Positions 1 to 8,077 of a stretch of DNA of 64,000 nucleotides are shown piece after piece. How positions within the stretch are numbered: the first letter of the stretch is position 1; every line of letters starts with the position of its first letter. The position numbers were made by a program, and so were the translations under genes. The stretch is from Tenacibaculum sp. 190524A02b (lineage in GTDB: Bacteria > Bacteroidota > Bacteroidia > Flavobacteriales > Flavobacteriaceae), in contig NZ_OZ038525.1 in the NCBI RefSeq assembly GCF_964036645.1, positions 4,344,001 through 4,408,000 on the forward strand, given 5' to 3'. The notes beneath the pieces are model-generated. The model was not told the origin of the DNA, made no database searches, and saw nothing but the letters and a program-made list of their open reading frames with translations.

Positions 1-1
1 A

Positions 2-136
2 GGAAAGGTTGTGTATGAAGGAGATGATTTAAAAGGAATTGAAAAATTAAATTTATCTCATTTAAAATCTGGAGCCTATAATGTTATGTTTATTATAAAT
101 CATAAAGTTGAGAGTAAAAAAGTAATAAAAAAATAA
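2..136 (+). CDS. C-terminal end of a T9SS-secreted protein (type A sorting domain), partial
   Basis: Only the last 44 codons of a gene entering from the left are present, ending at TAA 134-136. The translated tail shows the pattern of a Por secretion-system (TIGR04183-type) C-terminal sorting domain: a short strand, a Leu-rich stretch (KLNLSHLKSG), a Gly-x-Tyr turn (GAYNV), a final beta strand and a Lys-rich end (KKVIKK). In Bacteroidota this tail directs a protein across the outer membrane by the type IX secretion system, after which it is cleaved. The cargo domain lies outside the window, so the function cannot be stated. A strong hairpin terminator follows within 50 bases. The family call is inferred from pattern only. 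Confidence 0.7.
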   Translation, partial: GKVVYEGDDLKGIEKLNLSHLKSGAYNVMFIINHKVESKKVIKK

Positions 137-184
137 AACGTATACTTTAACTATTTGATAATAAGAGAAAGTGAAATAATTGAA

Positions 185-220
185 AACCACAACGTTTTAA
201 AATGTTGTGGTTTTTGTTTT
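185..220. terminator. Bidirectional intrinsic terminator
   Basis: A 9-bp perfect stem (AACCACAAC at 185-193 with GTTGTGGTT at 204-212) is followed by a T-rich run, with A residues on the other side. It lies between the convergent ends of the T9SS-cargo gene and the methyltransferase gene and could serve both. Confidence 0.8.
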
Positions 221-245
221 AAAATCTTTCAAACGGGTAGTAATA

Positions 246-815
246 TTATTTCTTTTTAGCTATTAATAAAAGAGAATCGTCCGCTTCAAATTCTTGATAG
301 CTTTCTAATAAAAGGATTTCAAAATTCGCTTCAAAAAAAGATGATAAACTATTTTTGGTATGGTAGTTTACAAACATTCCTTTAAACATTTCAGAACCTT
401 CACCTTTCCAAAAAGAAAAACAAATAACACCATTGGTGTTAAGTAGCCCTACTTGCTGTTTGATAGAAGCAAGTAATTCATCATTGGTTAAATGGTGAAG
501 TACTTTGTTAGCATATAAGCCATCAAACTTTTTATCAGTATCTAAAGTAATGGCATCAAGCAATAAAAACTCACCTGTTGGATTGTGGGTAGTTAAGTGC
601 TTTAAAAAAACTTCGGAATTATCAGAACCTACCACATTGTAAGTTGTATTTAATAAGTTCCAATCTGTACCAGGACCAGAACCAATTTCAAGTAAAGAAG
701 CAGTATCAGGTAAAAAAGGTTTTAATTTTTCAATCAAATCTTTTCCAGAAACATATTTAGCCAATTCAATATATTCAGCAACAGAAGCTTTTGTTTTGTA
801 ATAATCAGTACGCAT
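246..815 (-). CDS. Class I SAM-dependent methyltransferase
   Basis: This 189-aa cytoplasmic protein has the Rossmann-like methyltransferase core. Motif I is LLEIGSGPG (residues 41-49), the acidic residue after strand 2 is in VVGSD (61-65), and a post-II LDA (86-88) precedes LHHLT (106-110), as in Methyltransf_11/25 enzymes. The length is usual for a single-domain enzyme. The substrate cannot be read from sequence; small-molecule or lipid-type substrates are commoner than rRNA for this compact form. It stands alone, convergent with the upstream gene across a shared terminator and divergent from the secreted protein at 952. No other domain is present. Confidence 0.85.
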   Translation of the reverse strand: MRTDYYKTKASVAEYIELAKYVSGKDLIEKLKPFLPDTASLLEIGSGPGTDWNLLNTTYNVVGSDNSEVFLKHLTTHNPTGEFLLLDAITLDTDKKFDGLYANKVLHHLTNDELLASIKQQVGLLNTNGVICFSFWKGEGSEMFKGMFVNYHTKNSLSSFFEANFEILLLESYQEFEADDSLLLIAKKK

Positions 816-951
816 GTTCTATGGGATTAGTAAGGCTAAATTACTAGAAGTATAAAGGAGAAACAATACCCAAAAACCCTAAAAAACGTTAAATCTAAAA
901 AATGATAAAATTACTTATATTGGAATATTTGTAAGTTATAAACACAGTTAA

Positions 952-1518
952 ATGAAATTTCTAATTAATAGTGTGCTATTTCTATGGAGTTGTTTTGTAG
1001 TAGGACAAGAGTTTTATACCGATGTTACGTATGCTGATATTGTTAATAAAGGCATTAGAATTCAAAATAGTTATCCAAAAGGAGGGCAAAAATACAAAGC
1101 ACCTAATGGAAGAGAATATGTTTATTTGGTGTTTTGGACACGTATATCTAATGAAATGGAAGCAGATATAACAATAGAAATTGAAGCATTGAACCATTCA
1201 TTTGTAATTCCTAGTGCACTAAATACAGAATTTAAAGTGTACATACCAACAGAAAAAATGACGCTAGAAAAAGAAAAACAAAAAGATTATGGATTGAACT
1301 TAGCGTTGTTTTTAGATCATAATTTGAATACTTCCTCTAAATTAATAGAAAATATTCCTGCAAAAGGATCACTTCTTTTCTATTCAGTTGTAATAGCAAC
1401 TCAAGGAATTAACGGAGTTGTACGTGCTGGATTTGAATTACATGAACAAAATTTAATTTACAACCTTAATAACTATAAGGTTCCTTGTGGGAGCATCTTA
1501 GTAAAAGAGAAAAAGTAA
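952..1518 (+). CDS. Secreted protein of unknown function
   Basis: This 188-aa protein starts with a short hydrophobic signal peptide (about residues 1-18, cleavage likely after VVG before QEF). The mature part is rich in beta-strand-like alternation (for example a run around YVYLVFWTRI and an ITIEIEAL strand), suggesting a small beta-sandwich in the periplasm or outside the cell. I recognise no family and see no catalytic motif, repeat or sorting tail. It is a single gene. The 140-base region upstream contains only a weak -7-like box. Confidence 0.65.
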   Translation: MKFLINSVLFLWSCFVVGQEFYTDVTYADIVNKGIRIQNSYPKGGQKYKAPNGREYVYLVFWTRISNEMEADITIEIEALNHSFVIPSALNTEFKVYIPTEKMTLEKEKQKDYGLNLALFLDHNLNTSSKLIENIPAKGSLLFYSVVIATQGINGVVRAGFELHEQNLIYNLNNYKVPCGSILVKEKK

Positions 1519-1658
1519 TTTTATAAAGATTGTTTTAAAATTTAGCTTTACTTTGCTCACTTATGCATAGCTAAAAGTAAAAATTAGATGTTTTTAGTAT
1601 GGGGGGTATAATACCATTGCATATAGAATAAGCGGCTATAAAAGTATAACTATAAAAG

Positions 1659-2387
1659 ATGAAGTGTTTAAATTGTAATAATGATGTAGAAGAAAACTTT
1701 TGTCAAATTTGCGGGCAAAAAGTATCTACACACAGGTTTTCCTTAAAATATTTGTTTGATAAAGGAATTTTAAATGGGGTTTTTATGATTAATAAAGGCC
1801 TTTTTTATACTTTGAAAGAACTGTTAACAAGGCCAGGACATAGTATAAGAGAATACATTAATGGCAAAAGAGTAAAGCACCTTAATGCATTTAACTTGCT
1901 ATTATTACTAATAACAGTAGCTTACTTTTTAGATACTTATACAAATTTAAAGTTAGCCGATGTTATGAATGAAAGCAGTAAAGAATTTGCTACTTCTTTT
2001 GAGAAGTTTATGAAAGAATATCCTAGATTAATTTATATTATGAATGTGCCATTAATGGCTATTTCAAGCTTTTTAATTTTTAGAAAAAGCAAACTTAATT
2101 TAGCCGAAAATATCATATTAAGTACTTATAAATCATCTGCCGAAATTCTTTTAACAATGCCGTTAATATTGTTAGCTATCTTTTACAAGGATCTTTCTGT
2201 TTTAAAAATAGCATACCAATTGAGTCCTTTGTTAGCTTTTGGATATTCTTTTTGGTTTTACTACCAATTTTTTTCAACATATGGCTACAAGAAAAGAAGT
2301 TTAATTTTTAGGTCATTTTTTTCTATCCTAATCTTTGTTCTTACACAAGGAACTTTAATAGCGGCCATAGTTGCTTTAAGATCATAG
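1659..2387 (+). CDS. DUF3667-type zinc-ribbon membrane protein
   Basis: This 242-aa protein begins with a CxxC...CxxC zinc ribbon (CLNC at residues 3-6, CQIC at 16-19). A conserved block containing LLTRPGHSIREYINGKR follows, then about four hydrophobic segments (roughly residues 72-90, 125-142, 157-175 and 180-240). This arrangement is that of the DUF3667 family, common in Bacteroidota. Its role is unknown; the ribbon should sit in the cytoplasm and the helices in the inner membrane. It is monocistronic, ending at a strong hairpin shared with the convergent gene. Confidence 0.75.
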   Translation: MKCLNCNNDVEENFCQICGQKVSTHRFSLKYLFDKGILNGVFMINKGLFYTLKELLTRPGHSIREYINGKRVKHLNAFNLLLLLITVAYFLDTYTNLKLADVMNESSKEFATSFEKFMKEYPRLIYIMNVPLMAISSFLIFRKSKLNLAENIILSTYKSSAEILLTMPLILLAIFYKDLSVLKIAYQLSPLLAFGYSFWFYYQFFSTYGYKKRSLIFRSFFSILIFVLTQGTLIAAIVALRS

Positions 2388-2403
2388 TTACATAATAATA
2401 TAA

Positions 2404-2451
2404 AATAAGAACAAGTTAGAAACTATAAAAAGATTCTAACTTGTTCTTATT
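2404..2451. terminator. Bidirectional intrinsic terminator
   Basis: An 18-bp perfect stem (2404-2421 with 2434-2451) and a 12-nt loop are flanked by A/T runs. It lies between the convergent DUF3667 gene and the small secreted-protein gene. Confidence 0.85.
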
Positions 2452-2495
2452 AGTTTTTAGAATACTATACTTATAAAAGTATACTATCGTATTTA

Positions 2496-2801
2496 TTATT
2501 GATCTATTGTGTCTAGTTTTATAATAATTAAAATGTCATACTTATTTCCAAACTCATCTTCTTCTTCCTCAGTTTTGTATGCAACTTTAAATGTTTTATT
2601 AAGGAAAGAGTTGTTTTTTAAGTCAAAAGCTTTTACGGCTTCAGGTTCAATTTTCTCAAAGCTGTAATCATCATCATTATCTGAAAAATAATAAACACCA
2701 TCTTCATGACCATCAAAAGTAGCTGTTAATATTTTAGATTCTTGCCCATAAGAAGTAGTAAACATGATAATTGAGAATAATGCTAAAAGAACAGTTTTCA
2801 T
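2496..2801 (-). CDS. Small secreted acidic protein of unknown function
   Basis: This 101-aa protein has a clear signal peptide (about 19 residues, ending near SYG-QES). The short mature domain is very acidic, with runs such as DNDDDYSFE and EEEEDE. A beta-rich fold is likely from the alternating pattern. No family is recognised and no cysteines or catalytic motif are visible. The gene is monocistronic and ends at the shared hairpin at 2404-2451. About 265 bases without a gene separate its start from the next one. Confidence 0.6.
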   Translation of the reverse strand: MKTVLLALFSIIMFTTSYGQESKILTATFDGHEDGVYYFSDNDDDYSFEKIEPEAVKAFDLKNNSFLNKTFKVAYKTEEEEDEFGNKYDILIIIKLDTIDQ

Positions 2802-3063
2802 ATAAAAAAGATAAAAAATTAATTAAAATTTACAACCCGTTAAGCTTGGTGCTTATGAGTAATATACATAGTTATAGCTGCATTAATATTTATTGTTATT
2901 TTAAAAACAAGTAAAAAATATTTTACAAAGCTAACAAGGTTATTTTGATGCGATTAAATAATCACTTTATAAAGTTATTCTTTTTTTTATTTGAAGTCAA
3001 TAAATTATTGAAATTAATTACATTCGTTATGATTTCAAATGAGATTTAATACATAGTTAAACT

Positions 3064-3071
3064 TAATTTTG
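3064..3071 (+). promoter_or_regulatory. Bacteroidota-type -7 box upstream of the 3084 gene
   Basis: TAATTTTG matches TAnnTTTG exactly. No good -33 box is visible at 17-23 bases upstream. A TTG start at 3069 would lie inside this box, which favours the ATG at 3084 and implies a very short leader. Confidence 0.4.
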
Positions 3072-3083
3072 AAAAATAGTAAA

Positions 3084-3509
3084 ATGAGAGATGTCATTTG
3101 TCAAGTTTTAGTTGAAGAAAAATCCAAAGATTTAATCTTTTCGGTACTTAATAAGTTTATTCCTGACTATGAAAAGCTTAATTTAGATTATACAGGAAAA
3201 ATTGACGATATAAATTATATCTTCAAATCAGAAGAAGAAATGATTAATTATTATGTAGAGAAAGATAAAGTAAATCAAACGTTTTATTGGAATAAATACG
3301 AAAATAACCCAGATAAAATAATGGTTGGAGTTAATATTTTGGCTGATAATCAAATTGTGTTTAGTTTAACTATTGACGGTTGTGAGCAAAAAGAAACTGA
3401 ATATTTTAGGGAGTTAAAAAGTTTTTTAAAATCAGAAATAGGTGTAGTTTCTTACATTAATCCAGTAGAATATGATAGCGGTAAAGATTTTAGAGACAGG
3501 TATGAATAA
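3084..3509 (+). CDS. Hypothetical cytoplasmic protein, first of a pair
   Basis: This 141-aa protein, counted from the ATG at 3084, has no signal peptide or membrane segment. It is mixed alpha/beta and charged, with a YEKLNLDYTG segment, a strand-like IMVGVNILADNQIVFSLTIDG block and a conserved-looking ending EYDSGKDFRDRYE. The layout (helix, strands, helix) resembles small immunity-type or sensor proteins, but I recognise no family and do not assign one. A TTG at 3069 is in frame but sits within a promoter-like box, so I chose ATG 3084. It is followed after 75 bases by another orphan gene in the same direction. Confidence 0.6.
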   Translation: MRDVICQVLVEEKSKDLIFSVLNKFIPDYEKLNLDYTGKIDDINYIFKSEEEMINYYVEKDKVNQTFYWNKYENNPDKIMVGVNILADNQIVFSLTIDGCEQKETEYFRELKSFLKSEIGVVSYINPVEYDSGKDFRDRYE

Positions 3510-3584
3510 GGTTTGAGTAAGTTTAAAAATAATAAAACAGTTTTAAGTCAGCGCATTTTAATTTAATAAATAAACAAAATAAAT

Positions 3585-4001
3585 ATGGAATCGAATTGCC
3601 CATCTGCTCCAATTAATAAAAAAGAGTATATAACTGATATTGGAAAAATACTGGTTAAGGAATATGGTAAAAAAAAGTATTATAAACCAGAAGAAGTTAA
3701 AAAAGCATCTAAGAAATCAAAATACCATAAAGGAGAAGGTATAGATTGGCATTGTTGGGCAATGTGTGTATTTTCATCTGGTCCAGACTTTATGGCATTT
3801 CACTTATTAACAGGTGAAACCTGTGATTACATAAAAATGAAAACAGAAATGTTAGGAGGATTAGCAAATAATGTTACGGCGAGTTGGGTAGCCATTCCTG
3901 ATTTAGATCTTGATACTTCATGGTTAGATTTTGGAGACGTTTTTGGGGGCATGTTAGAAGGAATTGGAGAATTTATAGGTGCTATTTTTGAAGGTTTATA
4001 A
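3585..4001 (+). CDS. Hypothetical Cys/Trp-containing protein with Gly-rich C-terminus
   Basis: This 138-aa protein of unknown family starts with a short Cys-containing N-terminus (NCPSAP) without a classical signal peptide. A Lys-rich segment (about residues 27-50) follows, then a Cys cluster in WHCWAMC (56-62), another Cys in GETCDY, and a hydrophobic, Gly-rich amphipathic end (LDFGDVFGGMLEGIGEFIGAI). The Gly-rich tail is reminiscent of membrane-active peptides, but that is only a resemblance. It follows another orphan gene and precedes a PhzF-family gene by 43 bases, so the three may be co-transcribed. Confidence 0.6.
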   Translation: MESNCPSAPINKKEYITDIGKILVKEYGKKKYYKPEEVKKASKKSKYHKGEGIDWHCWAMCVFSSGPDFMAFHLLTGETCDYIKMKTEMLGGLANNVTASWVAIPDLDLDTSWLDFGDVFGGMLEGIGEFIGAIFEGL

Positions 4002-4044
4002 CTTTAGGTTAATTACATTTATAAACGAATTTTGAATTTAAAAA

Positions 4045-4962
4045 ATGATTGCGATAGAATATTATTTAGTAGATGTGTTTACATCACAAAAATATGGTGG
4101 AAATCAACTAGCTGTTTTTATTGATTTTGAAAATAAGGTTTCTGAAGAAAATATGCTTAAAATGGCAAGAGAGCTTAATTTTTCTGAAATCACATTTATA
4201 AAAGGAAATCATCAGAATAAAGAATTTGATGTTAGGATTTTTACGCCTGAATATGAGGTTCCTTTTGCAGGACATCCATCATTAGGAACAGCTTATATTA
4301 TTTCAAAATATATAATGTCAGATCCTAAAGAAAGTATTACACTGAACTTAAAACACGCTCAAATTGGTATTGATATAGCTACGTTAACCAATCTTGAAAA
4401 AAGCGACTTTACAATGGAGCAGGCACAACCAGTATTTACAACTACGTATGAGCATTTAGAGATAGCTAATAGATTGGGATTAGAGTTAGAAATGTTAGAT
4501 CAAGAAAAGTCAATAGAAGAAATTAGTACAGGATTGCCTTATATTATTATTCCGTTAGTTGGTTTAAAGGAGATAAGTGAACTACAATTAGATTCTAAAA
4601 AGGTAATAGATTTTTTAATTGACAAAAAGAGGTATAAAACCAATAGTGAAACAGGGTTAACAACATCGTTGTTTTTTACCACTAAAGAAACATTTGAAAA
4701 ACAACACACTTATAATGCTAGAATGTTTTGCGTAGAAAATGGAGGTTTGATAGAAGATGCAGCTACAGGAAGTGCCAATGGTTGTTTTTTGGGGTATTTA
4801 TTAAAAAATGAGTCTTCAGAAATTTCGGCAATAGTTGAACAAGGATTTCAAATGGGAAGAAAATCCTATGTAAAGCTAAAAGGAAAACTTGAAAATGAAA
4901 AATACAGCATTCAAATAGGAGGAAAAGTTGTTGAAATAAGTAAAGGTGTCTGGAATGTTTAA
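4045..4962 (+). CDS. PhzF family isomerase/epimerase
   Basis: This 305-aa protein has the full PhzF/diaminopimelate-epimerase-like fold. The N-terminal signature is YYLVDVFTSQKYGGNQLAVF, and the likely catalytic Glu48 is in LNFSEITFI, equivalent to Glu45 of PhzF. FAGHPSLGTAY (75-84) and a C-terminal DAATGSANGC motif provide the usual Gly-rich binding loop. The family performs cofactor-free isomerisation or proton transfer on small acids. No phenazine genes are nearby, so phenazine synthesis should not be inferred and the substrate is unknown. The gene ends 43 bases before a strong terminator. Length is normal for the family. Confidence 0.9.
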   Translation: MIAIEYYLVDVFTSQKYGGNQLAVFIDFENKVSEENMLKMARELNFSEITFIKGNHQNKEFDVRIFTPEYEVPFAGHPSLGTAYIISKYIMSDPKESITLNLKHAQIGIDIATLTNLEKSDFTMEQAQPVFTTTYEHLEIANRLGLELEMLDQEKSIEEISTGLPYIIIPLVGLKEISELQLDSKKVIDFLIDKKRYKTNSETGLTTSLFFTTKETFEKQHTYNARMFCVENGGLIEDAATGSANGCFLGYLLKNESSEISAIVEQGFQMGRKSYVKLKGKLENEKYSIQIGGKVVEISKGVWNV

Positions 4963-5004
4963 TTAAATTAGTTTTATATAAATAGTAAAATTTAATACAA
5001 TAAA

Positions 5005-5042
5005 AAACCTCGCTAAAAGATAACAGAAAATTAGCGAGGTTT
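5005..5042 (+). terminator. Intrinsic terminator after the PhzF-family gene
   Basis: A 12-bp stem (5005-5016 with 5031-5042) has a 14-nt loop and sits in an A/T context, between the PhzF-family gene and the convergent protease gene. Confidence 0.8.
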
Positions 5043-5110
5043 AAAGTCTGGGGGACTTTCGGGAGACTCTTGGGGGGTACATCTGGATATAGAGAATTTT
5101 GTTTACCTAT

Positions 5111-6088
5111 TTAATAAGTATAGTCATACTGATGTCTAAAATCAAAAGTATGTTGATAGTCAAAACGATGTTTATAATCAAAAGCGTGTTGTAAATCATA
5201 TTGATGCTGAATGTCAAAAGGATGTTGTAAATCATATTGATGCGATCTTCTAGGGCCGTAAATGGTTTGTACAATGTGTTGACAAACCATGCGGTGTTGA
5301 CAAGCTTTTTTATGTTGGCAAGCAATTTTGTGCTGGCAAGCCATGGTGTGCTTACAGGTAGTTTTATGTGTGCAAGTAACTTTATGTGTACAGGCTACCT
5401 TTCTTTTTATTCTTGCTCTGTCTAAACCTGTTAGTATTGTACGTTTACCATTATTTATGTAAGTAATGCTATTTAAATAAGCAGTTTCTACAGATTCATT
5501 TCTACTTTTAAAACCAGCTACCATGCTATTCACACGCTCCACAGGAGTACCATGATGTGAAGGGTCATACCAATCACCAGCATCAAATAAACTATTAGCA
5601 AAGTTTTTAATATTGGTGTTGTACAAGTAACTTTTTCTACCAATGTAAAAACCAGCTAAAAAATCAGCTTGTAATTCACGATCTCTAGCTCTGAATGTAC
5701 TATTCTTTTTACATTGCAAAATATGTGCAAACTCATGAGCTAAAATACCTGCTACAGCATAACCACCTTTTGTCATGGTGTATAGCTCATTAACCATTAA
5801 ATTCTTTCCAAACCGTACAGTACCATCGTAAACTCTTGGGTTTCTTGATTGGCAATTAGCTAAAGCATTAGGACTATTGCCATCATCCATTATCCATAAA
5901 TCTACAGAAACTTTAAATACATTTTCTATCAGTCCTTTTTCTTGATTAAACTGTGCGTCAAGTGTAGTATTTCCAGTTGTTTTTGATAAGTTGTTGTAGT
6001 TGTTAATTCCACCACCACTAAAGCATTGCGCAATACTTTGATTTAATGACAATAAGAGTACCCCTACAATTATAAGGTAATGTTTCAT
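5111..6088 (-). CDS. Secreted M48-like HExxH metalloprotease with a C-x-H / H-x-F-D hexad tail
   Basis: This 325-aa protein has a signal peptide (about 1-20, cleaved before QCFSGG). A zinc-protease core follows, with LAHEFAHIL (HEFAH at 118-122) and a downstream ELQADFLAGFYIG (138-150) supplying the third ligand Glu, as in M48-like peptidases. HHGTPVERV (178-186) is also typical of that family. The C-terminal 95 residues are a separate, extraordinary module. Seven consecutive 6-residue units of the form C-x-H-x-x-x occupy residues 233-271, followed after a short linker by seven 6-residue units H-x-(F/Y)-D-x-(Q/K/R) at 283-322. This gives 14 His, 7 Cys and 7 Asp in register. A metal-binding or cross-linked fibre role is plausible inference. 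No T9SS tail is visible beyond the repeats. Confidence 0.8.
   Translation of the reverse strand: MKHYLIIVGVLLLSLNQSIAQCFSGGGINNYNNLSKTTGNTTLDAQFNQEKGLIENVFKVSVDLWIMDDGNSPNALANCQSRNPRVYDGTVRFGKNLMVNELYTMTKGGYAVAGILAHEFAHILQCKKNSTFRARDRELQADFLAGFYIGRKSYLYNTNIKNFANSLFDAGDWYDPSHHGTPVERVNSMVAGFKSRNESVETAYLNSITYINNGKRTILTGLDRARIKRKVACTHKVTCTHKTTCKHTMACQHKIACQHKKACQHRMVCQHIVQTIYGPRRSHQYDLQHPFDIQHQYDLQHAFDYKHRFDYQHTFDFRHQYDYTY
5123..5392 (-). repeat. Two 18-bp-period coding repeat arrays (7 + 7 hexads)
   Basis: Within the protease gene, 5276-5392 encodes seven C-x-H hexads and 5123-5242 encodes seven H-x-(F/Y)-D hexads, each with an exact 18-bp period. The DNA copies are diverged at wobble and variable positions while the C, H and D codons are kept, which suggests selection on the protein pattern. 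Confidence 0.85.
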
Positions 6089-6360
6089 AATAGAGTATAT
6101 ATTTAGGTTATTAAATCACCTAATACCATTGGGGAATGGCTTAAGTTGGGGTTACTTAAGTTTTATATAGAAAATAATTTAAAAAGGGTGGGTTAATATG
6201 TTAGTAAGCAATGTTTTGCGTGGCTAAAATACTTTATAAAGATAATAAATTAACTAAATATATACAAAGGAAAAACACTGTTTGTTAAAAAGTAGTTTTG
6301 ATTTGTATGATCATTTAAAAATGTTTAAGTGTTTGAAAGTGATGAGTTTGCTGTTTTAAG

Positions 6361-7389
6361 TTATTGAATAGTAATTATAATTCTAGAGGCTATATCTTTA
6401 GCAGTAGTTATATTTGATAAATCAGAATAAAGGTTTCCGTTATTTCCTGAATGATGTCCGTGTCCAATTAAATCCATTAAATAGTTAGTTTTGGAAATAT
6501 CATCTATTGTATTTATAGTTGAAGAATAGACTAATGATGGTTGTCCTACTTTTCCTGAACCTGTATAGATAGCATCATTAGGAAATTTATTTTTAGTATA
6601 GTAATCATTCCAGTCATAGGACTGATTTAATTCTAAGAATACTTTATAACCAGTGTTTTTTTTAAAATGAGTTTTAGAGTTTATAATAAAGTTTCCTGTA
6701 GGTGTTGCTCCAGAATAGGCGTCTAAATCTGAAGTGTTGTGCAAAGGAATATATAAACTGTCTTGCTCTATTATTCCTCTTTTATGAGACCATACAGGTA
6801 ATGATTCAGGACGACGAACTATAGCCGGCTTCCATTTGTTCTTTATCTTTATGCCATAATCAAAAGAACTAGAAGCAATAACTCTGGAAACGTATAATGT
6901 TTTAATGTAGTTTCCTTTAAGGTCTTCAAGCCATATTGCAAAGAGCGGATATTGAAAAGAGTTGCCTTTTTTTAATTCAATAAGTATATTTTTAGAACCT
7001 ATAGCATTTGGTAAATCAATAATTTGATAGTTGTTATCTTTTTCTTTTTTACCTATTTGTTTGTTTCTAATACGATTACCATAATTATAAAGCTCACTTA
7101 TTAGGGGAAGTTGATAATAAAGGCTTAGCACTAAAATAAATGATAAGATTATTATAAAAGGGCTTTGTAGTTTTTGTAAAGAAGAAGCTCTTTTTCCGGA
7201 GATATAATTTGTTAAAGCTTTTTTGTTATTTATGATATGAAAAATAACGCCTAATGTAAAAAATAACGCAAAAAAAGTATGTATAGAAGCAATGCTTTTT
7301 TGGAATGGAAAAAAGTAAAGCAAACATCCAGATATGGATAAAATTATAAAAATAGTAGTCAATAAATTTCCTAATAGTCTTCTGTTCAT
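6361..7389 (-). CDS. Membrane protein: DUF4405-like helices plus DUF2271-like periplasmic domain
   Basis: Counted from the ATG at 7389 this is a 342-aa protein. The N-terminal third has about three hydrophobic helices, including one with His residues spaced as in cytochrome-b-like DUF4405 domains (IHTFFALFFTLGVIFHI). The C-terminal part is extracytoplasmic and carries AIWLEDLKGNYIKTLYVSR, resembling the DUF2271 pattern, followed by RRPESLPVWSH and a late DLIGHGHHSG motif. Such proteins occur near flavin-transfer and redox genes, so membrane electron transfer is plausible but unproven. An ATG 24 bases further upstream lies inside a good promoter box and is rejected. An HxlR gene lies just upstream. 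Confidence 0.65.
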   Translation of the reverse strand: MNRRLLGNLLTTIFIILSISGCLLYFFPFQKSIASIHTFFALFFTLGVIFHIINNKKALTNYISGKRASSLQKLQSPFIIILSFILVLSLYYQLPLISELYNYGNRIRNKQIGKKEKDNNYQIIDLPNAIGSKNILIELKKGNSFQYPLFAIWLEDLKGNYIKTLYVSRVIASSSFDYGIKIKNKWKPAIVRRPESLPVWSHKRGIIEQDSLYIPLHNTSDLDAYSGATPTGNFIINSKTHFKKNTGYKVFLELNQSYDWNDYYTKNKFPNDAIYTGSGKVGQPSLVYSSTINTIDDISKTNYLMDLIGHGHHSGNNGNLYSDLSNITTAKDIASRIIITIQ

Positions 7390-7410
7390 GTTGTGTGTGT
7401 TTAAGAACAG

Positions 7411-7441
7411 CAAAAGTATTTTAGAAGAATTATTTAGACAA
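7411..7441 (-). promoter_or_regulatory. Bacteroidota promoter (TTG-N20-TACTTTTG)
   Basis: On the minus strand a TTG -33 box (7441-7439) is followed after 20 bases by TACTTTTG (7418-7411), an exact TAnnTTTG. The distance to the ATG at 7389 is 21 bases. It drives the DUF4405-like gene separately from the HxlR gene. Confidence 0.7.
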
Positions 7442-7478
7442 TAAGGGGCAAATTCACCCCTATTATTTCATGATGTAT

Positions 7479-7802
7479 TTAGAGTTTTTCACCAAATTTA
7501 CCTAGTACTTTTACAACTAACATTAGTTCTTTACCTAAAGGAGTTAAAGCGTACTCAACTTTTTTAGGGTATACTTCAAAATCTTTTTTTTCAATAACAC
7601 CATCTTCAATCAGTTCGCCTAGTTGTTGAGTTAATGCTCTTTTAGAAGCTTCAGGATTTAGTTTTTCTAAATCTCTAAGTCTACGTTTATTTCTGTTTAA
7701 TTCACATAATAAAGCTAACTTCCATTTGCCAGAAATAATGTTTAATGTTTTTTCCATAGGACAATCTTCTTTTTTAGAAGTTTTCCTTATATAAGTCCCC
7801 AT
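7479..7802 (-). CDS. HxlR family transcriptional regulator
   Basis: This 107-aa winged-helix regulator has the family hallmark in order. CPMEKTLNIISGKWKLALL (residues 14-32) contains the usual near-N-terminal Cys and the GKWK helix, RALTQQLGEL is the recognition helix, and VIEKKDFEVYPKKVEYALTPLG is the wing. HxlR proteins usually bind as dimers and respond to reactive aldehydes, quinones or disulfide stress through the N-terminal Cys. It is encoded just upstream of, and in the same direction as, the DUF4405-like membrane gene, which has its own promoter and is the obvious candidate target. Confidence 0.9.
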   Translation of the reverse strand: MGTYIRKTSKKEDCPMEKTLNIISGKWKLALLCELNRNKRRLRDLEKLNPEASKRALTQQLGELIEDGVIEKKDFEVYPKKVEYALTPLGKELMLVVKVLGKFGEKL

Positions 7803-8077
7803 TTTATATGATCTGTATTTTTTGTAAAAATAGAATTTAATCTAGCTTTTTAGGGAATTTACTTGTAAGAAAAAGAAAACTAGAGCATAGCAGAGGTTAA
7901 TATTATTTTATTTTGAAAAATAAGTAGAAAAAAGCCGTTTAATTGAGTTGATTAGCTATTAGACAAATTTTGCGCGAGTTTTTAGCTTATAAATAATATG
8001 TTAATTTTTTATTTTTAGGTAGGGTAATATTATTTTAACTTGTTTTGTCTTTTGGGAATTAAAATTAAAATTAAGAA

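Noticed and set aside
4045..4962. Phenazine biosynthesis gene
   Set aside because: The family is certain but no other phenazine genes are present, and PhzF homologues are widespread with other substrates.
5107..5425. Small frames in other phases across the hexad tail
   Set aside because: They arise from the 18-bp periodic DNA. The protease frame has signal peptide, catalytic motifs and matching C/H/D columns.
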